Shown here one piece after another: positions 10,331-23,248 of a DNA stretch of 64,000 nt. A model generated the notes under the pieces. The model was not told where the DNA came from and made no database searches. It saw only the letters and a list, made by a program, of their open reading frames with translations. The DNA lies in NCBI RefSeq assembly GCF_024166365.1, contig NC_064825.1:104980480-105044479 (forward strand), read 5' to 3'. Source of the stretch: Elephas maximus indicus (taxonomy: Eukaryota; Chordata; Mammalia; Proboscidea; Elephantidae). The translations under genes were made by a program, and so were the position numbers. Each line of letters begins with the position of its first letter. The first letter of the stretch is position 1.

Positions 10331-11409
10331 AAATAAATAAAACTAACCTCACATGGTAATTTTGTTTTTCTGAGTACATACCAAAACAGGACTTTCTTTT
10401 AAAAAGAGAAAAAACAAATTACTTTGGAAAATTTTGTATCATTCAAATTAATGAGGAAACAATTTGGCAAATACTTAGAACAAATTTCTGAGGGCAAAAG
10501 TATGATTTTAATATTTTACTGTTCATTATTCTATTAGCACAACAGCTACTTTGACGCTCCAGTATGCATTTTGTGCTTAAGATTACTTCTGCTCCTCTGT
10601 TCAGTGCCTGTGCATTTGCAATTCTGCATATTTTAGTGGGACATGACGTTGTGTTTGGTTTGAGACACCATCAGTGAGCAAGTTTGATAGATGGGATGTG
10701 ATTGATGAAGAAAACTCATGAGTTCTTGATTAGAGGACAGATAGTACTCTTTTACTTTAGATTTGAAAATAATATTAATCAGAGTTATAAACATATTTAC
10801 ATTTTTCCTCATTAGTTATTATGTGCATTTTTTGTGATTCTTAAAAGATTAGATAGAGCTTCTGATTTTATCTCCACGAAATTGAAGATATGGAAAGAAA
10901 TGTGTTATTTTGCATAAACAGCACTTTCCCTAAAAGTTGTATTAAACTTTAAGGCTTTTTTTATGTAGAGACTTAGTAATGATTTGTTTGGTAAAAAGAA
11001 AATTTTGTTTTTTTCAATTTTATGTAAAAAAAGAAAAGTTTTTCTCAGCCTACCGCCCATCCAGGAGCATCCCAAAATCAGAAAGCAGAAAGAATTTTCT
11101 CAGTGTAGTATGGAGCATTATCTATGTTTAACAAGAGTTTACTTTTCCAACTAAAACATAGACTTTAGAACTTTTCTTATTTTTAAATTTTAGTAATTTT
11201 TCACGTATACCCAGCAACATATGCAATTATTTGTAAATCTTGTAGTCTTTTACCTAGATTATCAATATCATTGAAACTACCTGATTCTACTTCTCTGATG
11301 CCATTTTTCCACATCTTCTCAGAATTAATCCTAATCCTAATTTTTTAATCATAGTTAAAAATAATTTAATTATGTCTGTATGTATCCTTAAAGTATATTG
11401 TTTAGATTT
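10331..11409 (+). other. Unit sequence without recognised features
   Basis: Matches 34,430-35,495 in unit B. AT-rich, with no open frame of note and no repeat family I can name. Confidence 0.6.
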
Positions 11410-14400
11410 TCTTATTCCAGTAGTTTCGTTATGGAATATTTGGTGTTGTCTATGTGTAGGATCATATCATTTGCAAATAGAGAGAGTTTTACCAATTCAT
11501 TTTCGATCTGGATGCCATTATTTCTTTTTCTTCTCTTACTGCTCTAGCTAGGACTTCCAGTACAATGTTAAATACGAGTGGTGATAAAAAGCCTCCTTGT
11601 CTTGTTCATGTTCTCAGGGGGAATGCTTTCAGCCTCTCTCCATTGAGAATGATGTTGGCTTTTGGTTTTGTATAGATGCCCTTTATTATGTTGAGGAATT
11701 TCTCTACTATTCCTATTTTATTGAGAGTTTTTTATCAGGAATAAGTGTTGGGCTTTATCAAATGTCAACTGTGTTGTCATGTGGTTTTTTCTTTTGTTCT
11801 ATTTATATGATGGATTACGTTGATTGATTTTCTAATGTTGAACAATCCTTGCATACCTGGTATGAATCTCACTTGGTAGTGGTGTATTACCTTTTTAATG
11901 TGATGCTGAATACTTTTGGCTAGAATTTTGCTGTGCATTTTTGCTTTTGTGTTCATGAGAGATATTGGTCTGTATTTTTATTTTTTAAGTTTGTATGTTT
12001 TCCTGCCTTTAGTATCAGGGTTATACTGGCTTTATAGAATGAATTTGGGAGATTTCCTTCATTTCTATGCTTTGAAATAATTTGAATAGTACTGGTGTGA
12101 GCTCTTCTCTGAATGTTTGGTAGAATTCTCCAGTGAAGCAGTTGAGGCCAGGGTTTTTTTGTTGGGAGTTTTTATTTTTTACCCCCTTCGATCTCTTCTC
12201 TTGTTACACATTTTTCCGATTTTCTATCTCAGTTTTTGTAAGTTTAGGTAGGTAGTGTGCTTCCAGAAATTTGCCCATTTCCTCTAGTTTCTCAAATTTG
12301 CTGGAGTACAATTTTTCATAGTATTCTTTTGTGATCTTTTTTGTTTTAGTTAGGTCTATCGTAATGTCTCTTTTCTCATCTTATTTGTGTCATTTGTTTC
12401 CTCTTCCTCTCCTGTTTTTCTTTTGTCAGCTTGTTCAATGCTTTGCCGAGTTTTTGACCTTTTCAAAGAACGAAGTTTTGGTCTTGTTGATTTTTTTTTC
12501 CTGATATTTCATTTATTTCTGCTGTAATCTTTATTACTTCCTTTTTTCTGTTGCCTCTGGCCTCTTTTGCTGTTCTCTTTCTATTTGTTCAAGTCATAGA
12601 GCTAACATTTTTATTTTTGTGTGTTCTTCTATTTTGATGTGTGCATTTATTGCTATAAATTGACCTCTGAACACTGCCTTTGCTGTGTCTCAAAGGCTTC
12701 GATATGATATGTTTACATTCTCATTTGATTCTAGGAATTTTTTGATTCCCTCTTAGATTTCTTCTATTACCCAGTGGTTTTTAAGGCAGATGTTATTCAA
12801 TCTTCATGTATTTGATTTTTTTTCCCTTGCTCTTTTCTTGCTGATTTCTACTTTTATGGTGTTGTGATTAGAATGTTTTGTATTAGTTTAATGGTTTAGA
12901 TTTTATTGAAGGTTGTTTTGTGCCTAAAATGTGGCCTATTTTGGAGAATGTTTCCTGTGCATTGGAAAAAATGCACACTTTGCTGCTGCTTGGTGGAGTG
13001 TTCTATATATGTCTATGAGGTAAAGTTGGGTGATCATGGCCTTTAGATCTTCTGTATTTTTGCTGTGTTTCTTTCTAGATGTTCTGCCCACTATTGAGTG
13101 ATGTGCTGAAGTCTACTACTATTAGTGTGGAACTGAACATTTCTCTTTTCTGTACTTGTAGAGTTGGTTTTATGTATTTTGGAACCCTGTCATTGAGTGT
13201 ATAGATATTTATTAAAGTTTTGTGTTCTTGGTTGATTGTCATTTTAATCATTATATAATGCCCTCCCTTGTCTTTATGATCAGTTTTGCTGTAAAGTCTA
13301 TTTTATATGAGAGTAATATTGCTACACCTACTCTTTTTTGGTTACTGTTCGCCTGATATATTTTTCTTTTTTTTAATTTTTCGTATGTTTATGACTTTGT
13401 GTCAATGATATGTCTTTTGGAGACAGCATATAGGTGAATTCTTTTTAATCCATTCTGCCACTCTCTGTCTCTTTATGGGTGCATTTAAGCCATTAACATT
13501 CAGTGTGATTTTCGATAGATACCCAACCCCAGTGCTGTTGAGTCGATTCCGACTCGTATCGACAGTATAAGACAGAGTAGAACTGCCCCATAGAGTTTGC
13601 AAGGAGGGCCTGGCAGATTTGAACTGCTGACCTTTTAGTTAGCAGCCATAGCACTTAACCACTATGTCACCAGGGTTTCATAGGTATGAGTTTATTGCCA
13701 TCTTGTTGTGCTTTTCTTTTGTGGTGCTGACATTTTCTTTGTTCCTCTTACTTTCCTGTGCTGAGTTCCTTTTGTTTGTGGATTTTCTTTCATTATCATA
13801 GGTTTTGTTTTAATGAGTCTTTATGTGTTTCTTCTTTTTTTATTGGCATGGTTAGGTTTGTTAACTTTCTTTGTGGTTTCCTTGAAATTTACCCTTAACT
13901 TCCTCAGTGTGAATCAGTCATTTATTACTTGATATTGCCTTGAATCCCTTTCCATCTGAAAGTTCTATGTCTGTCCCATTTATTCTCCATTTTTATTGTT
14001 TTGACATTGTCATCATTTACTAATAGGCATTCCTGTTTTCCTTTCCATGTATTTAGCCTTGTTTTAATATTGAGAGTCCTTTACCTACGTTGGTATCTGG
14101 CTGGTGCTGACCTATGTCCTAGACTCTGGTTGTAGTCTGATGTTGCTGGTTCTCTCACAGATAGTCTCCCTTTAATATTTCTTGTAAGTTCGGTTTGGTT
14201 TTTTTAGAATTCCCTTAATTTCTGTTTATCTGGATATGTACTAACTTTGCAATCACATTGTAGAGTTTGCAGGATATATTCTTAGTTGGCAGTTTTATCA
14301 ATTCAAGGTTTTATATATGTCATCCCCATCACCTTCTTGCCTGAACTGTTTTTGCCAAGTCATCAGAGTTTAATCTTATTTTTCCCATTTGTAAGTGACT

Positions 14401-15965
14401 TTTTGTTTTTCTAGTGCTCCTTTCAGGATTCTTTCTGTCTTTGGTTTTGGCAAGTGTGATTATGATATATTGTGGTTACATGCTTTTGGAGTCCACCTTT
14501 TTGGGGTCCTTTGAGCATATTGGATGGTCAGTTTTTCATCTTTCATGCTATTTTGGAAGTTTTCTGTCAGCAAATCTTCAACAATCTTCTCTGTGTTTTC
14601 TACTTTCTCCCCTGTTCTGAAACTCCAATCACGTGAAAATTTTTGTTCTTGATTGTATCCCTTAAAATTCTTAATTTTTCTTCATTTTCTTCACTATTTT
14701 TTCCTCAAAGTGGTGTCCATATATTTGTCTTCAATGTTGCTGATTCTGTCTTCCATTGTTTCAAATATGCTTCTAAAGCCTTCTGTAGAGTTGTCTATTT
14801 CTGAACTTTTGTTATCTTTCTGATTTCTAGTTGCCTTTTTTTTGCATAGTTTCTAGTTATTTATTGTGATGAGTTGTTCTTGCATTATTTTCCTGAATTC
14901 TTCCATATTTTTGTGTTTGTTTTCCTTGATTTTGGTTGTGTTTTTGTGGGTTTCATCTGTTATTTTTCCATGATTTTATGTATTTCTTACCTTTTTTTTT
15001 TTCCCTGTGTTTTTCTTGATCTCTTTCCTAATGTCTTGGAGAGCTCTAAATATTAGTATTTTGAATCATCAGGTAGTTCCACTGCCTTTTCTTCTAACAG
15101 AAGTTTATCTGATTCTTTATTTTGCTCACTTGCTGGAGCCATCTTGTCCTACTGTCTCTGAGTCATTCAGTTCTTATTTTCTTTATTTATTGATTGCATA
15201 TTTTTTGCTTCATCCTATATTTATCTTTTCTTTTGATGTCAGTGTGGGTAGGCTCTTGCACACCTTGTCTGGTGTGCAGGGCAGCAGCAGTCAGAGTGAG
15301 TCCACTTCTTTCTACACTGATTTGATGAGGTGGGTGAAGGCAGACTGTGTGGGTGCTATTTCTTTCAGATGTTGGTCCAGAGGTATGGGAGCATTCACAG
15401 CTCCTCACCACATGGATGGGGGTGTCAGACGGGGTGTGGTACAAGATTACTTCCCACCTTTCAGCCATTAGTTGAGTAGTGGGAGAGGACATGCAATGCG
15501 AGTCTGGGGTGGAGGTGTGCCTGAGTGTCAAGGATGCTCTAGCCTTGGCTTCTGGGTTGGGGCCCAAGCAAAGGGAGAGAAATGGCATGTGGGGCAGAAG
15601 GGTGAGGTGTGGAAAAGCTTGTATTTCTGGGTAGCAAGTGTTCTATATCCTGTTGTGAGCTCTGTGAAGTTGCTTTCCCATCTTCCCTGTTTTGGGTCAT
15701 TGCTGGCTGTGCTTCAAGATGCCAACAGAGTTCATATTTGTTGACAGGAGACCTCCCTTCATGTCTCTCCTGGCTCTCTGTTTTCTGTCAATATCTTCTT
15801 TCATTCAGTATTTGACGTAGTTCCTTACCTCTTCATTTGATGGAAAAAAGTTCCAGGATTGACGTTTGTATCTGTTTTACTTCGTTTTTTGGGTCTTTGC
15901 TACAGAGAGATAGGATGGTGGTTCTGTCTATAGCATCACGTTGGCTGAATTCACATGATTCATTT
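11410..15965 (-). mobile_element. Older antisense L1 (unit A)
   Basis: Read on the minus strand it goes from 5' UTR (about 15965-15060) through ORF1 remains, the ORF2 start ([20 protein letters not shown] near 13400-13530) and the ORF2 endonuclease and RT regions to about the YADD box near 11440, where it is 3'-truncated. Many stops and shifts are present. An identical arrangement lies at 35500-39850, so it predates the block duplication. An AfroSINE interrupts it at 13521-13679, in unit A only. Confidence 0.82.
13521..13679 (-). mobile_element. AfroSINE in old L1 (unit A only)
   Basis: Full-length head-to-tail match to the other copies. The plus strand reads CCCAGTGCTGTTGAGTCGAT at the left and ACCACTATGTCACCAGGGTT at the right. 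The corresponding place in unit B (near 37,548) reads straight through L1 sequence, so it inserted after the duplication. Flanks ATAGATA and ATAGGTA are the likely target copies. Confidence 0.9.
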
Positions 15966-16270
15966 TGTAATATGGATATCCATTTGTTCAAATACCCATT
16001 GCTTATAAGTGTTTTTCTTCCCTATTGAATTTAATGAAACTTTTTGAATATATATGAGCATATACTGTGGTTCTATTTCTAGACTCTGTGGTCAATTTTG
16101 TTCAACTATTTGTCTAACTGAAGAAGCATAAGAGAGTATTAGTTACATTTGTTTTGTAGTAAATTCTAAAATCATGTAGTGTTATTCTACCACTTTTATT
16201 TTCAAGATTATTTTAGCTGTAGGACCTTTTCATTTTAATATATATTTTAGAATCTCTTTGCTCATTTCTA
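15966..16270 (-). mobile_element. Ancient L1 ORF2 fragment
   Basis: The plus strand has the antisense pattern of a very old L1 ORF2 C-terminal region (TGGATATCCATTTGTTC, then TGGTTCTATTTCTAGACTCT, then TTGTTTTGTAGTAAATTCTA). Shared with unit B at 39,850-40,050. The younger antisense L1 appears to have landed beside or in it. Confidence 0.55.
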
Positions 16271-16800
16271 CTGTTCCTATTAGGCATTGATGTATAACCA
16301 ACTACCCTAAAACTTGGTAGCTTAAAAAACGTATATTATTTTTTGTATCTCACATTTTTAGGGGTTAGAAATTTAGGCAGACCTTGACTGCTCAATTTTG
16401 CTCCATATGGCATGGAGCTAGTTCAGTGTTTGATATTCTGCTAATGGCCTTACTTACAGTGGGACCAAGATGACTTCACTCAGATGAATGGTGCCCTGAC
16501 AGGAATGTCTTGAAGACTGGGCTCTGCTGGATCCCTCTTCTTCTCCATGTAGACCTATGTAGAGAAGATTTCTCCAGCGAGCTTGTTAGACTCCTTAAAT
16601 GGCTACTCATGGCTCTCAGAGGTAGAAGGCAGAAGCTGCCAGGCTAGGTAAGGTCTATCGCCCCAAATGGCTCAACATTCTGTGATAGTCTAGTGATCAA
16701 GCCAGCCACAGACTTGTCCAGATTGATAAGGGTGAAGAAATTGACTCCATATCTTTGGGCAGTGTTAATATAACAAGAAGAAAAGCATAGGATAGAAGAT
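16271..16800. repeat. Ancient interspersed repeat, family not assigned
   Basis: Contains the pattern TAACCAACTACCCTAAAACT...TAGCTTAAAAAA typical of a common old mammalian repeat whose name I cannot fix. The first 270 bases are missing from unit B. Confidence 0.4.
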
Positions 16801-17480
16801 ATTGTGTCCACCTTTAGAAATACAATTTATACTGTATAAATTGTATACAGTATACCTATGATCACAATAACACACATACTCACACAGGCAAGGTACATTC
16901 ATCCTCTTCATCAACATCTTATCCCATCATGGCATCAGCTTGTAGTTCAGGACTTCAATTTCTAAATCCATATCAGGTATGGATGAGGCTCCTTGGGTAC
17001 AGTTCATTTCATACAGCTCCTAAATTATTGTTTCTCTATATTTGAAGCTATATGAACTGCAGTCATTCTCTCTTCCACACACACTATATACAATGGGAGG
17101 GGATGCAAGATAACCAAAATACACACTACTTTTCAAAAGAGTGGAAAGCGAAAGTTATGCAGTGTGTAAAAGTTAGTTTGAAAGTATTTTAATTTTCTCT
17201 TGTTCCAAAAGTATTTTTTAAAGAAATGCTGAGTAGAATTCATTGAATAAAGCTATATATGAATTGGGGGGGGGGGAGGAAGATTTATCTTATTTAAAGT
17301 ATTGATTAATTTAACAGGTATTATGTTATTCTGATTTTTAATTTTGTGTGTGTCTCTTCCAAAAATTGTGTTATTCAAAGGTTTCTTCCACTTCTCAGTT
17401 GGCAAAAATATTAGCATACATTTGTTTATAATATCCTTTTGGAATATATAGAATCTGCAGCGATGGCCCATTTTTCTCTA
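16801..17480 (+). other. Unit sequence with inverted repeat and G run
   Basis: Matches 40,310-41,190 of unit B with indels. Holds a quasi-palindrome at 16821-16855 and an 11-base G run at 17265-17276 (a shorter run near 40,982 in unit B). No gene seen. Confidence 0.55.
16821..16855. repeat. Quasi-palindromic insertion (unit A only)
   Basis: TACAATTTATAC, one T, then GTATAAATTGTA is a perfect 12-bp inverted repeat. It is followed by ATACAGTATA, which pairs with TATACTGTAT. Unit B has TACAATTTATACCGGTTTAC here, so the second arm looks like a templated inverted copy. Confidence 0.7.
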
Positions 17481-18180
17481 CCAAATCTGGCAGTTTGTTT
17501 TTCCTCTTATTTTTTAAATTCCTTTTGCTAGACAGTTATCCATTTCATTAGTCTTGTCAAAATCGGACTCCTAGTTTTATATATTTTCTCTATTTTTTAA
17601 TTAATTTCTATAGAAATGATTTCTCTTTTATATTTACTGTTTCGATTCTACCATATTCTCCAGGTTTATTTTGCTCTTTCTAGCTTCTTGAGACATTTTG
17701 AGGGTATGTTGATGATTTTTTACAAAATCTTGTAACTCTCTTTTTCATCTTTGCTTAAGAATTATGCTGTGTGTAGAAATTAGTTTGAATGTATTTTAAT
17801 TATGAGACATATATCTGTATGATATAAGTCCTCTTAAATGTATTGTAACTTGTTTTGTACTGGAATATTGTCTATTTTGGTAAATGTTCCATGATGACTT
17901 TGTGATAAATAGAATAGTCACACATTTCCTTTCTGTTTTCTATTGCCATACCATTACCTTACTTTTGTCTTTAATGGTTTAATACAAAGCTTTAGATTCA
18001 GATAATCATTACACAGCATTTTATTCTACAAAGTATAACTTGTCATTTTAGAATTATTATAGGAATTTTGGGTTCAGTTTTATAATCAGGTTTAATGTTA
18101 AGAGATAATTGTATACATATTCTTCTTGCAGTATAAGTTGCTGTGAAGTTTTTTTATCATTTCCTTAAAATGAATTCCAA
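17481..18180 (-). mobile_element. Ancient antisense L1 fragment (unit A)
   Basis: Shows the antisense pattern of old L1 ORF2 (CTCCTAGTTTTATATATTTT, ATTAATTTCTATAGAAATGA, GTATTGTAACTTGTTTTGTA). Partner in unit B at about 41,200-41,870, which keeps about 250 bases lost here. Confidence 0.5.
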
Positions 18181-18689
18181 AATGAAATTTATATCTATAA
18201 TTATATTCCAATCTAAAAATATTTATTTCTATAAATTTCTTCACCATGGAATATAGGAAATTGTCAGTTTAATCACACTTTCATGGACGCTGGCTAATAA
18301 AATTGTATGAACTATTTAAAAAATTGGAGCTAGGTGTTTTGACTTGTAAATAGACACACTCATGTGATTTTTTACAATAGGGATTGATTACACAGGGAAG
18401 TTAGATAGTGGGGGAACCATCAATGTATGTAATGAATTTCATTGCTGTAAAGACAAAGCAGCCTGAAGGAGAGCTGGGACATGCCACAGAATCCTTCAGC
18501 ATACATTTTGAAGTGTAATTAAGATAATTTGGGGCCTGCTAGTAACAAAGATCTAAAAGAACTGTGACATTAACAAGGTAGAGTTTTGATTTTTTTGTCT
18601 TAAAAGAAATACAGAGTAGATTGATTGAATTTAGTCCCAAATGCTTATGGACACTAAATTCTTCTACTCAGTAATTATTAACTCTTGAC

Positions 18690-18945
18690 TTCCATGTTAT
18701 TTAATTTTTTTTAATTTCTTTGTTTTGGAGAAAGTATACTGAGCCAAAGATACATCGTTTTAACAGTTTTTACATGTACAATTCAGTGACCCTGTTTACA
18801 TGCTTCAAATTGTGCTACCATTCTTTATAGTTTCCTTTTCCACATTATTCCACCACAATTATCTTAAACTAACTGCCCTCTAAGTTTCCCATCCAATGTT
18901 TTGATTCACCATTTGTAAATCTGATCTAACATAGATGATTCTTTA
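18690..18945. repeat. Old L1 3'-UTR-like repeat
   Basis: Resembles the common pattern GTACAATTCAGTG...TTGTGCTACCA of old L1 3' regions. The same sequence lies at 42,580-42,810. Assignment from memory only. Confidence 0.4.
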
Positions 18946-19130
18946 AAAGAGCACAATGCTCCAAGCAGAGGTAATTTACAGATTAAAATAATCTATTTTT
19001 TGGTTCATAGAAGACCTCAGGTGATATTTTTGGTTTAAGGTTTAAAGTTTAAAGATTATCTCCGGGAAAAAGTTTCTTGTGCTCACACACATAAGTTGAG
19101 TTTTTCTGCATCAACAGTGAACATGCTCAA

Positions 19131-19510
19131 AAGGAAACAAAGAAAAAAAAATCCCTTTTACGGTAGCATCTAAAAGGATAAAATTCTTAGGAATAATTTT
19201 AGCAGGGAAGTGAAAGACTTCTACACAGAAAACTGTAAAATAGTACTAAAAGAAATTAAAGATAACCTAAATAAATGGATTGTGTTTGAATCTACATATT
19301 TCATGCTCATGGATTGGAAAACTCAATATTGTCAAGATGTCAATACTACCTAAAGCAATTAATAAATTTAAGGAAATCCCCCTCAAAATTCCAACAGCCT
19401 TCTCTACAGAAATGGAAAAAAATCAATTCCCAAATGTATATGGAACTGCCAAGGGCTTCAAACAGCCTAAGCAACCTTGAAAAAACAACAGAAGAGGAGG
19501 ACTCTCACCT
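19131..19510 (+). mobile_element. Old L1 ORF2 fragment, sense (unit A)
   Basis: Translates piecewise to the ORF2 stretch equivalent to [20 protein letters not shown] and [19 protein letters not shown] of the complete L1 (here [20 protein letters not shown]). Partner at 49,775-50,155. Broken by several shifts and older than the duplication. Confidence 0.75.
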
Positions 19511-20109
19511 TTCAATCTCTTGATTTCTATTCTTGTGATATGACCAAGGTCACAGGATGACTGTTGGAGCTCTAGACAACTTGTCTGAGATCTAGAGAAA
19601 CATCAAAAGGAACGGTAAAAGGGAGTTTGGGTTCCGGTTGAATCATCTCACTTCCTGCATGTCTTACTTAATGACTTAACTTTTATCTTATAGGCCACCT
19701 TAATTTTCAAAGGATGCTGGGAAATTTAATTTTTTAAAATCTGGGACTATTGCTTTCCCTGGATATATAAGGTCTAACACTAAGGTAAAGGGAGGGGCAG
19801 AAATATAAAGAAGGCTACCAGAACTCTACAATTTCTACAAATTTTCTTTCTTTTTATGCCCATTTCCAAGCAATGGAGTTTCCTCCTCCCACAGGAACAG
19901 AGTTCCTTGAAACTTTGTGTAAAAAGAAACAGTTGGTAATGTTTTCCTCAGAAAGTGCTGTGTGATAAGACTTAGAATTCCTAGGTTTTCAAGGTATTCC
20001 TTTAAATGTTTTATACTTATTTTTTTTTTTTTTATGTTCAATATAGATTTTACCAATTTGCCTGTCTGTGACTCTTTTTGTGACAAACTCAAGACTCTTA
20101 CTGCTAGTG
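19511..20109 (+). other. Unit sequence without recognised features
   Basis: Matches 50,156-50,725 in unit B. No open frame or repeat family recognised. Confidence 0.5.
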
Positions 20110-20535
20110 TGATATATTAGTTTCCTAGGGCTTCCATAACAAAATCCTGCAAAGTAGGTGGCTTTAAACAACAGAAAGTTAGTCTCAGCTCTGGAGGCAG
20201 AGGTTCAGCATCAGGATGTCAACTCTGTTGATTTCTTCTGAGGCTTTGATGGAGATCTGTTCTACTCCTCTCTCCTACCTTCTAGTAGCTCCAAGAATTC
20301 CTGAGTTGCTACAGCAGCATCACATGGCATCCTTCATCTCGCTCTCTTTGTCTCTGTGTGTCTTCTCTTTTATAAGAGCACCAGTGTGACCCACCCTACT
20401 CCAGTAAAATCTCATATTAATCTAATTGATAACATCTTCATAGACCCTATTTACAAACAGTCATATTCACAAGTACAGGGGCTTGGACTTCAACATATGT
20501 TTGTGAGGGACACAACTTAATCCATAAGAGGTGAG
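20110..20535. repeat. Ancient interspersed repeat, family not assigned (unit A)
   Basis: Begins TTAGTTTCCTAGGGCTTCCA and ends GGGACACAACTTAATCCATA, both patterns of a widespread ancient mammalian repeat. I do not name the family. The same copy lies at 50,727-51,140. Confidence 0.6.
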
Positions 20536-23248
20536 AACCCTGCTTTACATGCATTTAAATTAAGCTTTCAATGATTTGTTCTGAAATTAACTTCTTAGTC
20601 CAGTGGGAGTAGTTCAGATGTCATTTGCAAAGGTATAACTTAAAATTACACATTCAACAGGTTTGCCTATTTTGAAGGTCATGATTTAAAAAAGAGAATT
20701 GTTACATATTCAAATTCTTTCCATTCTGGACTCTTCCCTTTGGATGGTTTGACCTCAGGTTGTACTTTCGTGATTTTTCTCCCCTGAGTACCTGGTCCTG
20801 TAAATCCTGTTCTATGTGGGTAATTATTCTTGTAGCATCTCTCGAGATGCAGAACCTACTCTCAAAATTATGATTAAGGTCCCAATGAGTTTAATGATGG
20901 AAGAGTAACCCTTTGAGATGCATCACTGAAATGACTCAGCAATATTTTTTGTATTTCAAATGTAAATAAAAGGTCCAAAGACTCTTATGTCACCACAGAG
21001 AGTGCTTATCTATATGAGTATTTCCATGACTTTGTTCAGGAACTGAGATGTCGGACTCAACGTGTAACAAAATATGAAAATGAAATTATTCTCCATCCTT
21101 CAGGTAAACCAAAGTTTAACTATGGAAGAAATCAGGCCAGTATAACAGATTGAGAATCAAAATGTTGTAAAGGCTATTTCACTTCTAAACCACAAAATGC
21201 AAAATATTTTTCTAAACTATTCGCAGTTCTCTCTCCCACAAAATTTACTTTGTATTTATTTATTTTTAACCCCATACCACTTATTTAACATTTGATTTTT
21301 TTAGGACAAATTAGGCAAGTATTGGGTTTTTCGACTCTCTTTGGTTATAATGAAGATTCAGACTTCTTTTGGTTAGAGGACATTTTTGATATTTGTATTA
21401 GGAGTCCCAGTAATTGAAAAGGTAACAATTTTATGAAAGATTGAGAGGAGACAGACTTCCTGAAGCATGGAAAGTTTGGATAGAGAGGAACATTTCTAGT
21501 CCAGCTGATGGTGCATGTACTGTCTTACTGTCTGTGTCCACAGAGACGGCATCAGTGTATGAGGCTGTTATCCTTTAGGACAAGGGAGAAGGCACCACAA
21601 TCCAGAACTTGGACTGAATGAGTGTTTCATTATGCAGGTAACCCAGGAAGTGTCTTGACACATAAGAGTCTTCACTGAGGTTTATGTCATGCCAGAGTAC
21701 ATTGGTAGTGTGACTTGGAAAGTCATAGTCTTTTAAAAGTTCTCCTGAGTGATTCTGATAATCGGCCGTATTAGAGAACCTTTGTGGTCGATAAAAATAT
21801 GGGGATTGACTTAACTCTGTAATACCCGTTTGGGTATGTTCATACTGTAAAGATCTAGAGTATATTTACGTCCTCTAACATCAATACTCTTAGAAACTAA
21901 TTTCAAGGTAAGTATTTGGGGGTTATTTTAATGGACAGAGATTTGTAAATCTCATAAAAGATCAATGGAAGTTCTCGGTAATCTGTTAATAATTAGAGTA
22001 TGATGTAAATCTGTAAACTTTGAATGAGTGACTTTCAAGGACCTAAGATAATACTTATCCACGCAGGTTATTATTTCAGTTCATAGGAGTGATAAGTTGG
22101 GTAAGAAGAGGACTGAAATTGATCAGTAGACTTAGCAAATAGAAGGTGTTTTTATGAAGAAGAACAGAGAATTGGGTTGCTTGTTTTAAAAAAGACGTGG
22201 AGTAGAAGCCTTAATAATTTAAACAATGAGGATACTATACTGTATAAATATAGTGAAGAAAATTGTTACTGTAGGAAATGGAGGAGACAATTACAGGAGG
22301 AAGAGTGACAAAAAGGATGGGATCTAGTGCACACACAGAGGTTTTAGCAGAAACAGAAAATCCATGTACTGTGAAGAGGTCCAGCAGAATTATTATGTCA
22401 GATAGGGAAGTAAATGTCAACAGAGATTTTAAAAGTAACTAGATATCATTACTAGGACTATTCTAAGAGATAGCAGGGCTGGTTAATATTGATGGTATTT
22501 ATGATATAGCTTTGTGTGAGTGTGTGTGATCTTTTTCTTCTTTTCCTTGGGATCTCTTCTCTCATCTCTTTCACTCCTGCACACACATCACCAGTAAAAA
22601 AGTCAACTGTTTACAACAAAAATTGAATCTTTCCATGTGTTATTCATGCTCATATAATTATTTCTGTTTTATAATGGTATTATACATACTTTTATGCTTA
22701 TTTCTATGTTCCTCAGCAGTACTTTGTCAGTACCAGTTTTTGAAATTGTGAAATATGACCATTGGGGATTTCAGTTATTAGTTAAAAAGATTCTACCTCT
22801 CCTAGAATGTAGAAAATGAGCGCATTTACTAACATGAAATTGAGTATTAAGTAAATCTTCCTTTGTTTTTATATTAAAGCTTTATTCTACTTATATTTTA
22901 TTTTTATAAATAGCATTAACCATATAAAACCCACTATATACAATTTTATTTTCTACCAGATGTGACAAGTTAGTGTGGTAGCCCTATTTATTTTATAATC
23001 TACTCCTTTCCCCTATGTTTCTAATTACGTTTTTGTCTTTCGTTATTTGATAAGATCACTGAGGTTATGGGCCATATTTTAATTAGCCTTGTATTCTTAA
23101 AATATTGTACAGAGCTGAAACATAATAAATCATAATGCCTATTATGAATGAATAAACAGATTTTCTGGGTATTTCATAGAGTCACTAGTCATTATAATTT
23201 TATGTAAATATGTCCTGAACTCTGAAATAAGGACACATAGAAGAACAT
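20536..23248 (+). other. Upstream region of second OR (unit A)
   Basis: Matches 51,141-51,958 and 55,993-57,873 of unit B, which are split there by an L1. The empty target TAGAGGAC lies near 21375. No coding region seen, and the short open frames are uncorroborated. The OR promoter and non-coding exons should lie here or further up. Confidence 0.6.

Noticed and set aside
14414-15744. Plus-strand open frames in the region of the older antisense L1
   Set aside because: They are antisense shadows of L1 ORF1 and 5' UTR. The same frames recur in unit B at 38,125-39,475 with unrelated breaks.
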